Part shown: piece by piece, positions 26,150-34,866 of the stretch | How the letters are laid out: every line of letters begins with the position of its first letter | Position numbering within the stretch: position 1 is the stretch's first letter | Assembly: GCA_024234675.1 (NCBI GenBank) | Contig: JACKNU010000002.1 | Location: 62,001-126,000, forward strand | Length of the DNA stretch: 64,000 nt | Direction: 5' to 3' | Source: Pseudomonadales bacterium | Lineage (GTDB): Bacteria; Pseudomonadota; Gammaproteobacteria; Pseudomonadales; Halieaceae | Notes under the pieces: model-generated | The model's input: the letters and a program-made list of their open reading frames with translations, nothing else | Told to the model about the DNA's origin: nothing | Databases searched by the model: none | Translations under genes and position numbers: made by a program

Positions 26150-26164
26150 GGACCATCATGGTGC
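26150..26164 (+). promoter_or_regulatory. NtrC-like site overlapping the ntrB start codon
   Basis: GGACC-ATCAT-GGTGC matches 9 of the 10 conserved positions of the NtrC consensus and covers the ATG at 26158-26160. A site here would be suited to repression of ntrBC by NtrC, as occurs at glnL in enteric bacteria. Functional occupancy is inference. Confidence 0.5.
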
Positions 26165-27219
26165 AGGGACAGGACATACTGGACAATATCAGTACCGGGA
26201 TAATCGCCCTGGACGTTGCCCTGCGAGTCACTGCCGTCAACGCCGCCGGGGAAGCGCTGCTGAAATCCTCGGAAGCCCGCTGCCTGGGCCTGCACGCGGG
26301 GCAACTGGTACTGAACTCCGAGGACTGGCTGGCCAACCTGCAGCAGGTGCGCAAGACCAAGGCCCCACTCACCCGCCGCGGCATGCCCGTCACCCTGCAC
26401 AACGGCCAGGAAATTCACCTGGACATTATCATCACGCCCATGGGGCGCGATGGCTCCCTGCTGATGGAACTGCAGCCTGTTGACCGCCTGCTCAAGATCA
26501 GCCGCGAGGAGGGTCTGCTGCACGCCCAGGAGACGACCCGGGCAGTGATCCGCGGCCTGGCCCACGAAATCAAGAACCCCCTGGGCGGGGTGCGTGGCGC
26601 CGCGCAGCTACTGGCGCGGGAACTGCCCAACGAGGAGCTGGCGGAATACACCCACGTGATCATCCGCGAGGCCGACCGCCTGCGCGACCTCGTCGACAGG
26701 CTGCTGGGGCCGCACCAGCAACTGGAACTGGAGCAGGTCAACATCCATGAAATTCTCGAGCATGTGCGCAACCTGCTGCTCGCCGAATCCGACAACCAGG
26801 CCAGCTTCATCCGCGACTATGACCCCAGCCTGCCGGAATTCCCCGGCGATCGCGCCCAATTGATCCAGGTGACCCTGAATATCATGCGCAATGCCCTGCA
26901 GGCAGCCGCCGATCCGGAGCAGTGCACGATTACCCTGCGCACCCGGTCACGGCGCCAGTTCACCATCGGCACGACTTTGCACCGGCTGGTCTGCCAGGTG
27001 GATATCATCGACAACGGGCCCGGCGTGCCACCCGAAATCGAACACGCTATTTTCGTGCCCATGGTAACCGGGCGGGCCGAGGGCACCGGCCTGGGACTGG
27101 CCATTGCCCAGTCGGTCATCAATTACCACGGCGGCTTGCTGGAATGCTGCAGCGAACCGGGCAACACCCGTTTTACCCTCTACCTACCGATGGGACAGGA
27201 ACATGCACAGGCACAATAA
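26158..27219 (+). CDS. glnL: Nitrogen regulation sensor kinase NtrB
   Basis: The 353-aa kinase/phosphatase controls NtrC in response to PII. It has an N-terminal PAS domain (about 5-115) and a dimerisation/phosphoacceptor box with the histidine in G-L-A-H-E-I-K-N-P-L-G-G. The HATPase domain shows N-I-M-R-N-A-L-Q (N box), D-N-G-P-G-V-P (G1) and G-T-G-L-G-L-A-I (G2). No membrane segment is present, as expected for the soluble NtrB. The ATG at 26158 is used; a TTG 27 bases upstream would lie inside the leader repeats. It overlaps ntrC by 17 bases. Confidence 0.95.
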   Translation: MVQGQDILDNISTGIIALDVALRVTAVNAAGEALLKSSEARCLGLHAGQLVLNSEDWLANLQQVRKTKAPLTRRGMPVTLHNGQEIHLDIIITPMGRDGSLLMELQPVDRLLKISREEGLLHAQETTRAVIRGLAHEIKNPLGGVRGAAQLLARELPNEELAEYTHVIIREADRLRDLVDRLLGPHQQLELEQVNIHEILEHVRNLLLAESDNQASFIRDYDPSLPEFPGDRAQLIQVTLNIMRNALQAAADPEQCTITLRTRSRRQFTIGTTLHRLVCQVDIIDNGPGVPPEIEHAIFVPMVTGRAEGTGLGLAIAQSVINYHGGLLECCSEPGNTRFTLYLPMGQEHAQAQ

Positions 27220-28606
27220 AGTCTGGATAGTGGACGACGACAGCTCGATCCGCTGGGTACTGGAGCGCGCGCTCTCCCAGGCTGGCATAGACAACGAGAG
27301 CTTTGCCGATGGCGACCAGCTGCTGCAGCGTATGGAGTCCGACCTACCCGACGTCATCATCAGCGATATCCGCATGCCCGGCACGGACGGCCTGCAACTG
27401 CTGTCGCTGATCAGCGAAAAACACCCCAACCTGCCGATCATCATCACCACCGCCCATTCCGACCTGGACAGCGCCGTGGCCTCCTACCAGCGCGGCGCCT
27501 TCGAATACCTGCCCAAACCCTTCGACCTGGACGAGGTCATCGCCATCACCGAGCGCGCACTGGCCCAGGCGGGCGAGAAGCGCGGTGACCTGCCGGAGCC
27601 GGAGGAGCTGCCGCAGACCGAAATCATCGGCGAAGCCCCCGCCATGCAGGAAGTGTTTCGCGCCATCGGCAGGCTCGCCCAGAGCAATATAACCGTACTG
27701 ATCAATGGCGAATCCGGTACCGGCAAGGAACTGGTGGCCAGGGCCCTGCACCGGCACAGCCCCCGGGCCCAGAACCCCTTTATCGCCCTGAATATGGCGG
27801 CCATTCCCCGCGACCTGATGGAATCGGAACTGTTCGGCCATGAAAAAGGGGCGTTCACCGGCGCCAACACCCGCCGCGCGGGGCGCTTCGAGCAGGCGGA
27901 CGGCGGCACCCTGTTCCTGGACGAGATCGGGGACATGCCCGCCGAAACCCAGACCCGCCTGCTGCGGGTGTTGTCGGACGGCGAATTCTATCGGGTCGGC
28001 GGCCATATCCCGGTGCACAGCAACGTACGTATCATAGCCGCCACCCACCAGGACCTCGAAACCCTGGTGCAGCGCGGGGATTTCCGCGAGGATCTGTTCC
28101 ACCGCCTGAACGTCATCCGCATCCATATTCCACGCCTGTCCCAGCGCCGCGAGGACATCCCGCGGCTGATGCAGTACTTCTTCCAGCGCGCCGCGGAGGA
28201 GTTGGGGGGGGACCCCAAGATCCTGCTGCCGGAGACCGAGGAATTCCTCACCTCGCTGGAGTGGCCCGGCAACGTCCGGCAGCTGGAAAATACCTGTCGC
28301 TGGATTACGGTGATGGCCTCCGGGCGCGAAATTCACCTGCGGGACCTGCCGCCGGAACTCGGCAAAAGCCCCGCGACAGCGCCGGAATCGGATCGTGCGG
28401 ACTGGCGGGAGATGCTGTCCCGGTGGACCCGCAACGAGTTGCGCCAGGGAAAGCACCAGATCCTGATGGAAGCCCTGCCCGCCTTCGAGCAGGTGATGAT
28501 AGAGGTCGCCCTGGAGCACACCCAGGGCAGGAAGCGCGACGCGGCAGAGCTGCTGGGCTGGGGCCGCAACACCCTGACCCGCAAGATAAAGGAGCTTGGA
28601 CTCTAG
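27203..28606 (+). CDS. glnG: Nitrogen regulation response regulator NtrC
   Basis: A 467-aa sigma-54 activator. The receiver domain has the acidic D-D-D-S-S pocket (11-13) and phosphoacceptor Asp55 in I-I-S-D-I-R-M-P-G. The AAA+ domain carries G-E-S-G-T-G-K-E (Walker A), E-K-G-A-F-T-G-A (the GAFTGA loop that contacts sigma-54) and G-G-T-L-F-L-D-E-I (Walker B). A Fis-type helix-turn-helix closes the protein (A-A-E-L-L-G-W-G-R-N-T-L-T-R-K). The ATG at 27203 has AGGA upstream. It should act on the NtrC sites found upstream of glnA and ntrB. Confidence 0.97.
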   Translation: MHRHNKVWIVDDDSSIRWVLERALSQAGIDNESFADGDQLLQRMESDLPDVIISDIRMPGTDGLQLLSLISEKHPNLPIIITTAHSDLDSAVASYQRGAFEYLPKPFDLDEVIAITERALAQAGEKRGDLPEPEELPQTEIIGEAPAMQEVFRAIGRLAQSNITVLINGESGTGKELVARALHRHSPRAQNPFIALNMAAIPRDLMESELFGHEKGAFTGANTRRAGRFEQADGGTLFLDEIGDMPAETQTRLLRVLSDGEFYRVGGHIPVHSNVRIIAATHQDLETLVQRGDFREDLFHRLNVIRIHIPRLSQRREDIPRLMQYFFQRAAEELGGDPKILLPETEEFLTSLEWPGNVRQLENTCRWITVMASGREIHLRDLPPELGKSPATAPESDRADWREMLSRWTRNELRQGKHQILMEALPAFEQVMIEVALEHTQGRKRDAAELLGWGRNTLTRKIKELGL

Positions 28607-28631
28607 TACCGATATGCGGTTAACCTGAGGC

Positions 28632-29096
28632 ATGCTCAGGATCGTTCTGTACCAGCCGGAAATCCCGCCCAATACCGGCAACATCATTCGCCTGTGCGCC
28701 AACACGGGCTGTTCCCTGCACCTGATCGAACCCCTGGGTTTCGACCTGGATGACAGGAAGATGCGCCGCGCCGGGCTGGATTATCGCGAGTATACCCGGG
28801 TGCAACTCTACCCCGATCTCGAGGCCTTCCTGCAGCAGAACGACCGTCCCAGGCTGTACGGCGCCAGCAGCAGGGCCACGCGCGCTTACCAGCAGGTCGA
28901 TTACCGCGCGGGAGACGCGCTCCTGTTCGGGCCGGAGACTCGCGGCCTGCCGGCGCCACTGATCGAGCAACTGGGCGACCAGGGCACGATGCGCATCCCC
29001 ATGCTGCCGACCAGCCGCAGCCTCAACCTGAGCAATGCCGTAGCCATCGTCGCCTACGAGGCCCTGCGCCAGCTCGGCTTTCCGGGACTGGCCTGA
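28632..29096 (+). CDS. trmL: tRNA (cytidine/uridine-34 2'-O)-methyltransferase
   Basis: This 154-aa SPOUT-class enzyme methylates the wobble ribose of tRNA-Leu isoacceptors. The family signatures are complete: start P-E-I-P-P-N-T-G-N-I-I-R-L-C-A-N-T, middle F-G-P-E-T-R-G-L-P, and the trefoil-knot end M-L-P-T-S-R-S-L-N-L-S-N-A-V. It follows ntrC after 25 bases, may be read from the same transcript, and ends before a bidirectional terminator. Confidence 0.95.
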   Translation: MLRIVLYQPEIPPNTGNIIRLCANTGCSLHLIEPLGFDLDDRKMRRAGLDYREYTRVQLYPDLEAFLQQNDRPRLYGASSRATRAYQQVDYRAGDALLFGPETRGLPAPLIEQLGDQGTMRIPMLPTSRSLNLSNAVAIVAYEALRQLGFPGLA

Positions 29097-29186
29097 GGCC
29101 CCGCGGGGAGGTTGAGCAAATCGTCGCTGCCGGCATCCATGCCTCTCGCGACATACCCCGAGCGCGGACCGGCACTTCCTGTACAT

Positions 29187-29213
29187 AAAAAAAGGGGGCT
29201 GCTGCCCCCTTTT
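29187..29213. terminator. Bidirectional rho-independent terminator between trmL and secB
   Basis: A run of seven A, then GGGGGC (29194-29199), a TGCT loop, GCCCCC (29204-29209) and a T run. The flanking A and T runs make the hairpin functional in both directions, serving the converging trmL and secB transcripts. Confidence 0.9.
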
Positions 29214-29230
29214 CGTCACCAGCCCGGCTG

Positions 29231-29722
29231 TCAGTGGGTAGCCGGTTCAGCGGCGGCCGGCGCATTCTGCGACTGAGCCAGGGCCTGCTGGTACATGGCG
29301 TCGAAGTTGATAGGCGCCAGCATGACGGCGGGGAAGCCCCCCTTGACCGCCAGGGTGTCGATGCACTCGCGAGCGTAGGGGAACAGGATGTTGGGCGCGG
29401 TGGTGCCCACGATGCGGCGCAGGTCCTCTTCGCCGAAACCGGTGATGAAGAAGATACCCGCCTGTTGCACCTCGATCAGGAAAGCGGTCTCCTCCTCGAT
29501 CTTGGCGGTAATGGTGATGGTGAGCACGACCTCGAAATTGCCCGTCTCATCGATCTTCTCGCTCCTGGTGCCCAGGTCCACGTTCACCTGCGGCTGCCAC
29601 TGCTTCCTGAACACGCCCGGGGTGGCCGGGGACTCCAGGGAAATATCCTTGGTGTAAATGCGCTGTAACGCAAACTGCTGTTGCGGCTGCTCCGCGTTGC
29701 CTGCTGCCTGTTCGTCTGCCAT
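29231..29722 (-). CDS. secB: Protein-export chaperone SecB
   Basis: The 163-aa tetrameric chaperone keeps precursor proteins unfolded for SecA. Family segments are present: F-A-L-Q-R-I-Y-T-K-D-I-S-L-E at the start, V-Q-Q-A-G-I-F near the middle, and P-Y-A-R-E-C-I-D-T-L with G-G-F-P towards the end. The ATG at 29722 has GGAGGAAGG upstream; an ATG five codons earlier is less likely because the ribosome site lies between them. It is the last gene of a minus-strand run: rhodanese, grxC, secB. Confidence 0.96.
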   Translation of the reverse strand: MADEQAAGNAEQPQQQFALQRIYTKDISLESPATPGVFRKQWQPQVNVDLGTRSEKIDETGNFEVVLTITITAKIEEETAFLIEVQQAGIFFITGFGEEDLRRIVGTTAPNILFPYARECIDTLAVKGGFPAVMLAPINFDAMYQQALAQSQNAPAAAEPATH

Positions 29723-29772
29723 GGTGCCTTCCTCCATCGTTATCTTGCTTTAGTAAAACGCTACCGCCGCGC

Positions 29773-30033
29773 TCAGGATCCCGCCAGTAACGCGTCCAGG
29801 CGCCCCTGTTGCTCCAGCAGGGCCAGGTCGTCATAACCCCCCACATGGTGCTCGCCTATCCAGATCTGGGGCACCGTGTACCGGCCGCTGCGCTCGGTCA
29901 TTTCCCGGCGCAGTTCAGGCTGGGCATCCACGCCGATATCGGTGTAATCGACCTGCTTGGCCTGTAGCAGGCTGCGCGCCCGAATACAGTAGGGACAGAA
30001 GCGGGTGCTGTACATGATTACCGGGACTGCCAT
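29773..30033 (-). CDS. grxC: Glutaredoxin 3
   Basis: An 86-aa dithiol glutaredoxin with the active-site C-P-Y-C at residues 13-16 and the T-V-P-Q-I-W-I and G-G-Y-D-D glutathione-binding motifs. It reduces disulfides in the cytosol using glutathione. It is placed between a rhodanese gene (9-base gap) and secB, the same order as in Pseudomonas and many relatives. Confidence 0.95.
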   Translation of the reverse strand: MAVPVIMYSTRFCPYCIRARSLLQAKQVDYTDIGVDAQPELRREMTERSGRYTVPQIWIGEHHVGGYDDLALLEQQGRLDALLAGS

Positions 30034-30042
30034 GACCGGGCC

Positions 30043-30462
30043 CTAGGATTTGCTGACCGTGGGCAACTGCAGGTTGCCCCATTCCATCATGCCGCCGGTC
30101 ATTTTGTAGACCCGGGAAAAGCCGGCAGCCTTGAGTTGCTTGCCCGCCGCACCCGACTGCTGGCCCATCTTGCATACCAGCACGATGGGACGGTCGCGGT
30201 ATTTTTCCAGTTCGGCGATGCGCGCCTGCAGCTTGGCCGCAGGTATGTGCAGCGCCTCGACAATATGCCCCTGCTTGAAATCCGCGGCATCGCGCAGATC
30301 CAGAAACACGCCGTGCTCGCTGTTGATCAGGCCTATGGCCTGTTGCGGCGAGACCGATGGACCCGATTTGCGCGCCTCGTGCAGGACCAGCATGACGATG
30401 ACCACCAGCAAGGCCAGCGTCAGAATCCATTCCTGTGCCAGAAATTCCAGAAATAGTGCCAT
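30043..30462 (-). CDS. Membrane-anchored rhodanese-like protein (YibN-like)
   Basis: The 139-aa protein has one N-terminal transmembrane helix (about 11-28) and a rhodanese domain with the catalytic cysteine in V-L-V-C-K-M-G-Q-Q-S. The D-L-R-D motif before it is also typical. Family members move sulfane sulfur or act in redox; the topology and neighbours grxC and secB match E. coli yibN. The ATG at 30462 is chosen because the membrane anchor follows directly; the frame is open another 99 bases upstream. Confidence 0.88.
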   Translation of the reverse strand: MALFLEFLAQEWILTLALLVVIVMLVLHEARKSGPSVSPQQAIGLINSEHGVFLDLRDAADFKQGHIVEALHIPAAKLQARIAELEKYRDRPIVLVCKMGQQSGAAGKQLKAAGFSRVYKMTGGMMEWGNLQLPTVSKS

Positions 30463-30721
30463 AGCGAAGCAATCAGTCGTGTTGGGGTAGGGCGTAAACC
30501 GGCCGCCAACGGCCGGCTTGCTCGAAAAGGCCGGAAGTATACAGGGTAGCGGTGGGCGCAACCAGCCCAGCTGGCGCGGCTGCCGGCACCGGTGTCACGC
30601 CGGGACGGGCGCCAGATAGGCAATGCGCGGCCCGCCGGGACGCGCTAAAATGGCCCCTTTTGAGTCACTGCGCAAGCCACCGCCTGGCAGTGCTGCAGCG
30701 CCCGTTTCTGCGAGAGTAAAG

Positions 30722-32278
30722 ATGTCTGACGGCAACAAGAAAACCACGGTCCTGATTATCCTGGATGGCTGGGGTCACCGCGAGGAGACCCGGGACAATG
30801 CCATTGCCCAGGCCGACACGCCGGTATGGGACCGGCTGTGGAGCCAGTACCCTCATACGGTTATCTCGGGTTCCGGGCTGGACGTCGGGCTCCCCGCAGG
30901 CCAGATGGGCAACTCCGAGGTGGGCCATATGAGCCTGGGGGCGGGCAGGGTGATCTACCAGAACATCACCCGCATCGACAAGGCGATCGAGGACGGTAGC
31001 TTTGACCAAAACCCGGCGTATTGCGCGGCCATAGACAAAGCCACCGCGGCCGGCGGCGCCGTGCATGTTTTTGGCCTGCTTTCGCCAGGGGGAGTGCACA
31101 GTCACGAGCGGCAGATTTTCGCCGCACTGCGGCTGGCGGCGAGCCGGGGAGCGAAAAAAGTCTATCTGCACGCTTTCCTGGACGGCCGCGACACGCCGCC
31201 GCGCAGCGCCGCCCCGTCCCTGCAGCAGGCCCAGCAGCTGTTCACTGAACTGGGCTGTGGCAGGGTTGCGAGCATCAGCGGGCGCTACTATGCCATGGAC
31301 AGGGACAACAACTGGGAACGGGTGGAAAAAGCCTACCGCATGCTGACCGAGGGCGAGGCCGAGCACTGGGCGGCTACTGCAGTGGCCGGCCTGGAGGAGG
31401 CCTACCGGCGCGGCGAGAACGACGAGTTCGTGCTGCCCACAGTTATCCATGCAGAGGGAGAGACCCCGGCCCTGGTGGGCGACAACGACAGCATACTGTT
31501 CATGAATTTCCGCGCCGACCGGGCCCGCCAGCTGACCCGCGCCTTCGTGCAGCCGGACTTCAGCGGTTTCGAGCGCAAAATCGTGCCCAAACTGGCGGAT
31601 TTCGTGATGACCACGGAATACGCCGCCGATCTCCCCGCCAGCTGCGCCTTCGCGGCCCAGCCGCTGACCAACGTGCTGGGAGACTACCTCGCCCAGCGCG
31701 GCCTGACGCAGCTGCGCATCGCCGAGACCGAGAAATATGCCCATGTGACATTCTTCTTCAGCGGCGGTCGCGAGGAGCCCTTCCCGGGGGAAGACCGGGA
31801 GCTCATTCCCTCACCGGAGGTGGCCACCTACGACCTGCAACCGCAGATGAGCGCGCCGGAGTTGACCGACAAGCTGGTGGCCGCTATTCGCTCGGGCAAG
31901 TACGATCTTATCGTCTGCAACTATGCCAACGGCGATATGGTGGGACACACGGGCGTATTTGCCGCGGCAGTAAAGGCCGCAGAGGCGCTGGACGAATGCC
32001 TGGGCCGGGTCGAGCAAGCCGTGCTGGAGACCGGTGGCGAGGCACTGATCACCGCCGACCACGGCAACTGTGAGCAGATGCTGGACTACGAAACCGGCCA
32101 GCTGCACACCCAGCACACCACCGAACTGGTGCCGCTGGTGTACATAGGCCGGCGCCCACTGCGGCTGGCCCCGGCCGGTGGCAAGCTGGCTGACATCGCC
32201 CCCACCCTGCTCGGCCTGATGGCCCTGCCGCAGCCCGAGGAAATGTCCGGGACCAACCTGGCAGAGCCTGCCGCCTAG
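30722..32278 (+). CDS. gpmI: 2,3-bisphosphoglycerate-independent phosphoglycerate mutase
   Basis: The 518-aa manganese enzyme interconverts 3- and 2-phosphoglycerate in glycolysis. Recognised by I-L-D-G-W-G at the N-terminus, the phospho-Ser loop M-G-N-S-E-V-G-H-M, the F-M-N-F-R-A-D-R-A-R segment and the metal-site T-A-D-H-G-N-C-E near the end. The ATG at 30722 follows a GAGAG site. envC follows after 7 bases and ctpA after that, a conserved order. Confidence 0.97.
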   Translation: MSDGNKKTTVLIILDGWGHREETRDNAIAQADTPVWDRLWSQYPHTVISGSGLDVGLPAGQMGNSEVGHMSLGAGRVIYQNITRIDKAIEDGSFDQNPAYCAAIDKATAAGGAVHVFGLLSPGGVHSHERQIFAALRLAASRGAKKVYLHAFLDGRDTPPRSAAPSLQQAQQLFTELGCGRVASISGRYYAMDRDNNWERVEKAYRMLTEGEAEHWAATAVAGLEEAYRRGENDEFVLPTVIHAEGETPALVGDNDSILFMNFRADRARQLTRAFVQPDFSGFERKIVPKLADFVMTTEYAADLPASCAFAAQPLTNVLGDYLAQRGLTQLRIAETEKYAHVTFFFSGGREEPFPGEDRELIPSPEVATYDLQPQMSAPELTDKLVAAIRSGKYDLIVCNYANGDMVGHTGVFAAAVKAAEALDECLGRVEQAVLETGGEALITADHGNCEQMLDYETGQLHTQHTTELVPLVYIGRRPLRLAPAGGKLADIAPTLLGLMALPQPEEMSGTNLAEPAA

Positions 32279-32285
32279 GCTCCCC

Positions 32286-33443
32286 GTGGCCGCCGTCTAT
32301 CGCGCACTGGCCGTCGCCCTGCTGGGACTGGTCGTCGCCGGTCCGGTGGGGGGCCAGTCGGAGCAGGCCTCCGAGCAGGAGACCCGCGCCCGGCTGGAGC
32401 GCCTGCAGCGCGACATCAAGGAGATCAACGCGGAGATATCCCGCGACAACCAGCGCAAGAGCAAGCTGCAGGAACAGTTGCGGCAGGCGGAAGTGGCGTT
32501 GGGCGCGTTGCAGCGGGACATCGCCGCCAACCAGCGGGCCATCGCCGCCAGCGAGGCGGAGCTGGACGGCCTGCAAGCGCAGCGGGTAGACCTGGAGCAG
32601 GCCCGCAACGCCCAGCAGGCACGCATCGCGCTGGAGCTCAAAACCGCCTGGCAAATGGGGCAGCAGGGCCAGGTCAAGGTACTGCTGAACCAGGAAGACC
32701 CCCACACGGTGGCGCGGGCCATGGCCTACTACCAATACTTTTTCAGGGCCCGCAACGACCTGGTAGGTCGGTACCGCGAAACCCTGGAAGAACTGCGGGA
32801 GCTCGAGGAGCGTATCGCCGGAACCCTTGACCAGCAGGCGGCCCAGCAGGCAGAACTGGAACAACAGCAGGCCCAGCTGGAAACGGCCCAGGCAGCGCGG
32901 AAGGAAACGGTGGCCAGCCTCAGCACCAGCATCGAGAGCAAGGCGGAGAAGCTGAAGCAACTGGAGCAGGACCGCAAGGAACTGGAAAAGCTGCTGGAGG
33001 CCATAGCCCGGGCCGTGGCCGACCTCGAAGTCCCGGAGCACTACCAGCCTTTCAAGGCCGCCCGGGGCAAGATGCCCTGGCCGCTGGCCGCTAAACGGGT
33101 CAACAACTTCGGCCGCCCGCGCAACGAGGGCAAGATGCGCTGGCAGGGCGTGACGATCCCGGCCAGGGAGGGCAGCAAGGTCAACGCCATCCACCACGGC
33201 CGGGTGGTCTATGCCGACTGGCTGCGCGGCTCGGGCCTGCTGCTGATCATCGACCACGGCGACGGCTATATGAGCCTTTACGCCCACAACCAGAGCCTGT
33301 TGCGGGAGGTCGGGGAGTGGGTCAAGGCGGGCACCCCCGTCAGCACTGTCGGCAACAGCGGCGGGCAGGAACAGGCCGCCCTGTATTTCGAAATACGCCA
33401 CCAGGGCAAACCCGTCAATCCCGCCAGCTGGTGCCGGGACTGA
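32286..33443 (+). CDS. envC: Murein hydrolase activator EnvC (degenerate LytM)
   Basis: A 385-aa exported protein: signal sequence (about 1-24), a long coiled coil (about 25-245) rich in Gln, Glu and Arg, and a C-terminal LytM/M23-like domain (about 290-385). The M23 zinc ligands are missing: the usual G-x-H-x-G-x-D block reads Q-G-V-T-I-P-A, and the final His-x-His is Y-F-E-I-R. This is expected for EnvC, which activates the amidases AmiA/AmiB during division instead of cutting murein itself. The start is a GTG 7 bases after gpmI. Confidence 0.93.
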   Translation: MAAVYRALAVALLGLVVAGPVGGQSEQASEQETRARLERLQRDIKEINAEISRDNQRKSKLQEQLRQAEVALGALQRDIAANQRAIAASEAELDGLQAQRVDLEQARNAQQARIALELKTAWQMGQQGQVKVLLNQEDPHTVARAMAYYQYFFRARNDLVGRYRETLEELRELEERIAGTLDQQAAQQAELEQQQAQLETAQAARKETVASLSTSIESKAEKLKQLEQDRKELEKLLEAIARAVADLEVPEHYQPFKAARGKMPWPLAAKRVNNFGRPRNEGKMRWQGVTIPAREGSKVNAIHHGRVVYADWLRGSGLLLIIDHGDGYMSLYAHNQSLLREVGEWVKAGTPVSTVGNSGGQEQAALYFEIRHQGKPVNPASWCRD

Positions 33444-33548
33444 GGCGCCCGTGACCGGTTCACGGGGACTTTCATATCGCGCCCCACAATGGGTTAAACT
33501 AGCCCTCCCTTGCCATCCACTCGGCCCCGGGCCATTTCGGCGGTACCC

Positions 33549-34853
33549 ATGCCCAGCTCAGCACCATTGACTAGATTCCTGTTCGCTACTGTCGCGGGGC
33601 TGGCCCTGCAGGCCGCGCCCGCGCAACTGCTGGCGAATGAAGCAGAGGGCCAGCTGCCCCTGGAAGAACTGCGCACCTTCGCCGATGTCTACAACCAGAT
33701 CCGGGCGGGCTACGTCAACGAGATAGACGACAGCACCCTGCTGGAATACGCCATCCAGGGCATGCTCACGGGTCTCGACCCCCACTCCGTGTACCTCACC
33801 AAGGACGACTTCAGCGATCTCAAGGAAGGCACCTCGGGAGAGTTCACCGGCCTGGGGCTGGAGGTGGGCATGCAGGACGGGTACGTCACCGTGATCGCGC
33901 CCATCGACGGCTCACCGGCCGCCGCCGCCGACCTGCAGAGCGGCGATGTCATCCTCAAGCTGGACAACGTGCCGATAAAGGGGCTCAGCCTCGGCGAGGC
34001 CATCGAAAAAATGCGCGGCCCCAAGGGCAGCAAGATCGAGCTGACCCTGGGCCGCCCGGGCACCAGCCAGCCGTTTACCGTCACCCTGACCCGCGACACC
34101 ATCAAGATGGCCAGCGTGCGGGAGCGCCTCCTGGAACCCGGCTACGGCTACATCCGCATCGCCCAGTTCCAGCTCGCCACCGGCGAGGATGTTGCCAAGG
34201 CCCTGGAGAAGCTGCAGGCCAAAGGCCCCCTGAAGGGACTGGTGCTGGATTTGCGCAACAACCCGGGCGGGGTCTTGAGCGCCAGCGTCGATGTGGCGGG
34301 CCTGTTCCTCGATGGTGGAACCGTGGTCTACACCGAGGGACGCCTGCCCAACTCGGACATGAACTTTGACGCCAGGCCGGGGGACGCCAGCGACAATACG
34401 CCTCTGGTAGTGCTGATCAACGCCGGCTCCGCCAGCGCCTCGGAGATCGTGGCCGGGGCCCTGCAGGATCGCGGCCGCGCGGTGGTGATGGGCAGCGACA
34501 GTTTCGGCAAGGGCTCGGTGCAGACCATCCTGCCGCTGTCGGACTCCCGCGCCGTGAAACTCACCACCGCGCTGTACTTCACCCCCAACGGCCGTTCCAT
34601 ACAGGCCGAGGGCATCGTGCCGGACATTCCCGTGGAGCGCGCCAGGGTAACCGCCTACGACAGCGCCGGGCAGGTTACCGAGGCCGACCTGTCCGGCCAC
34701 CTCAGCAATGGCAGCGGCAACAAATCGCGGGGGGCATCCAGCAAGGTGGCCAGCGAATTACTGGCCAGCGACAACCAGCTGTACGAGGCGCTGACCCTGC
34801 TCAAGGGGATCAATATCCTGGGCATGCGCACCCGGAAGACCGGGAGTGAGTAG
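33549..34853 (+). CDS. ctpA: Carboxyl-terminal processing protease (S41, CtpA-like)
   Basis: The 434-aa periplasmic protease has a signal peptide (about 1-30), a PDZ domain (about 85-170) and a tail-specific protease domain. The catalytic Ser lies in A-G-S-A-S-A-S-E and the Lys in S-F-G-K-G-S-V-Q-T, the Ser/Lys dyad of S41. It cleaves protein C-termini, commonly controlling murein hydrolases, which fits its position after envC. The ATG at 33549 gives a clean signal peptide; a TTG at 33510 is open. It is convergent with hisF. Confidence 0.93.
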   Translation: MPSSAPLTRFLFATVAGLALQAAPAQLLANEAEGQLPLEELRTFADVYNQIRAGYVNEIDDSTLLEYAIQGMLTGLDPHSVYLTKDDFSDLKEGTSGEFTGLGLEVGMQDGYVTVIAPIDGSPAAAADLQSGDVILKLDNVPIKGLSLGEAIEKMRGPKGSKIELTLGRPGTSQPFTVTLTRDTIKMASVRERLLEPGYGYIRIAQFQLATGEDVAKALEKLQAKGPLKGLVLDLRNNPGGVLSASVDVAGLFLDGGTVVYTEGRLPNSDMNFDARPGDASDNTPLVVLINAGSASASEIVAGALQDRGRAVVMGSDSFGKGSVQTILPLSDSRAVKLTTALYFTPNGRSIQAEGIVPDIPVERARVTAYDSAGQVTEADLSGHLSNGSGNKSRGASSKVASELLASDNQLYEALTLLKGINILGMRTRKTGSE

Positions 34854-34866
34854 GTCTGGTGCGGAC

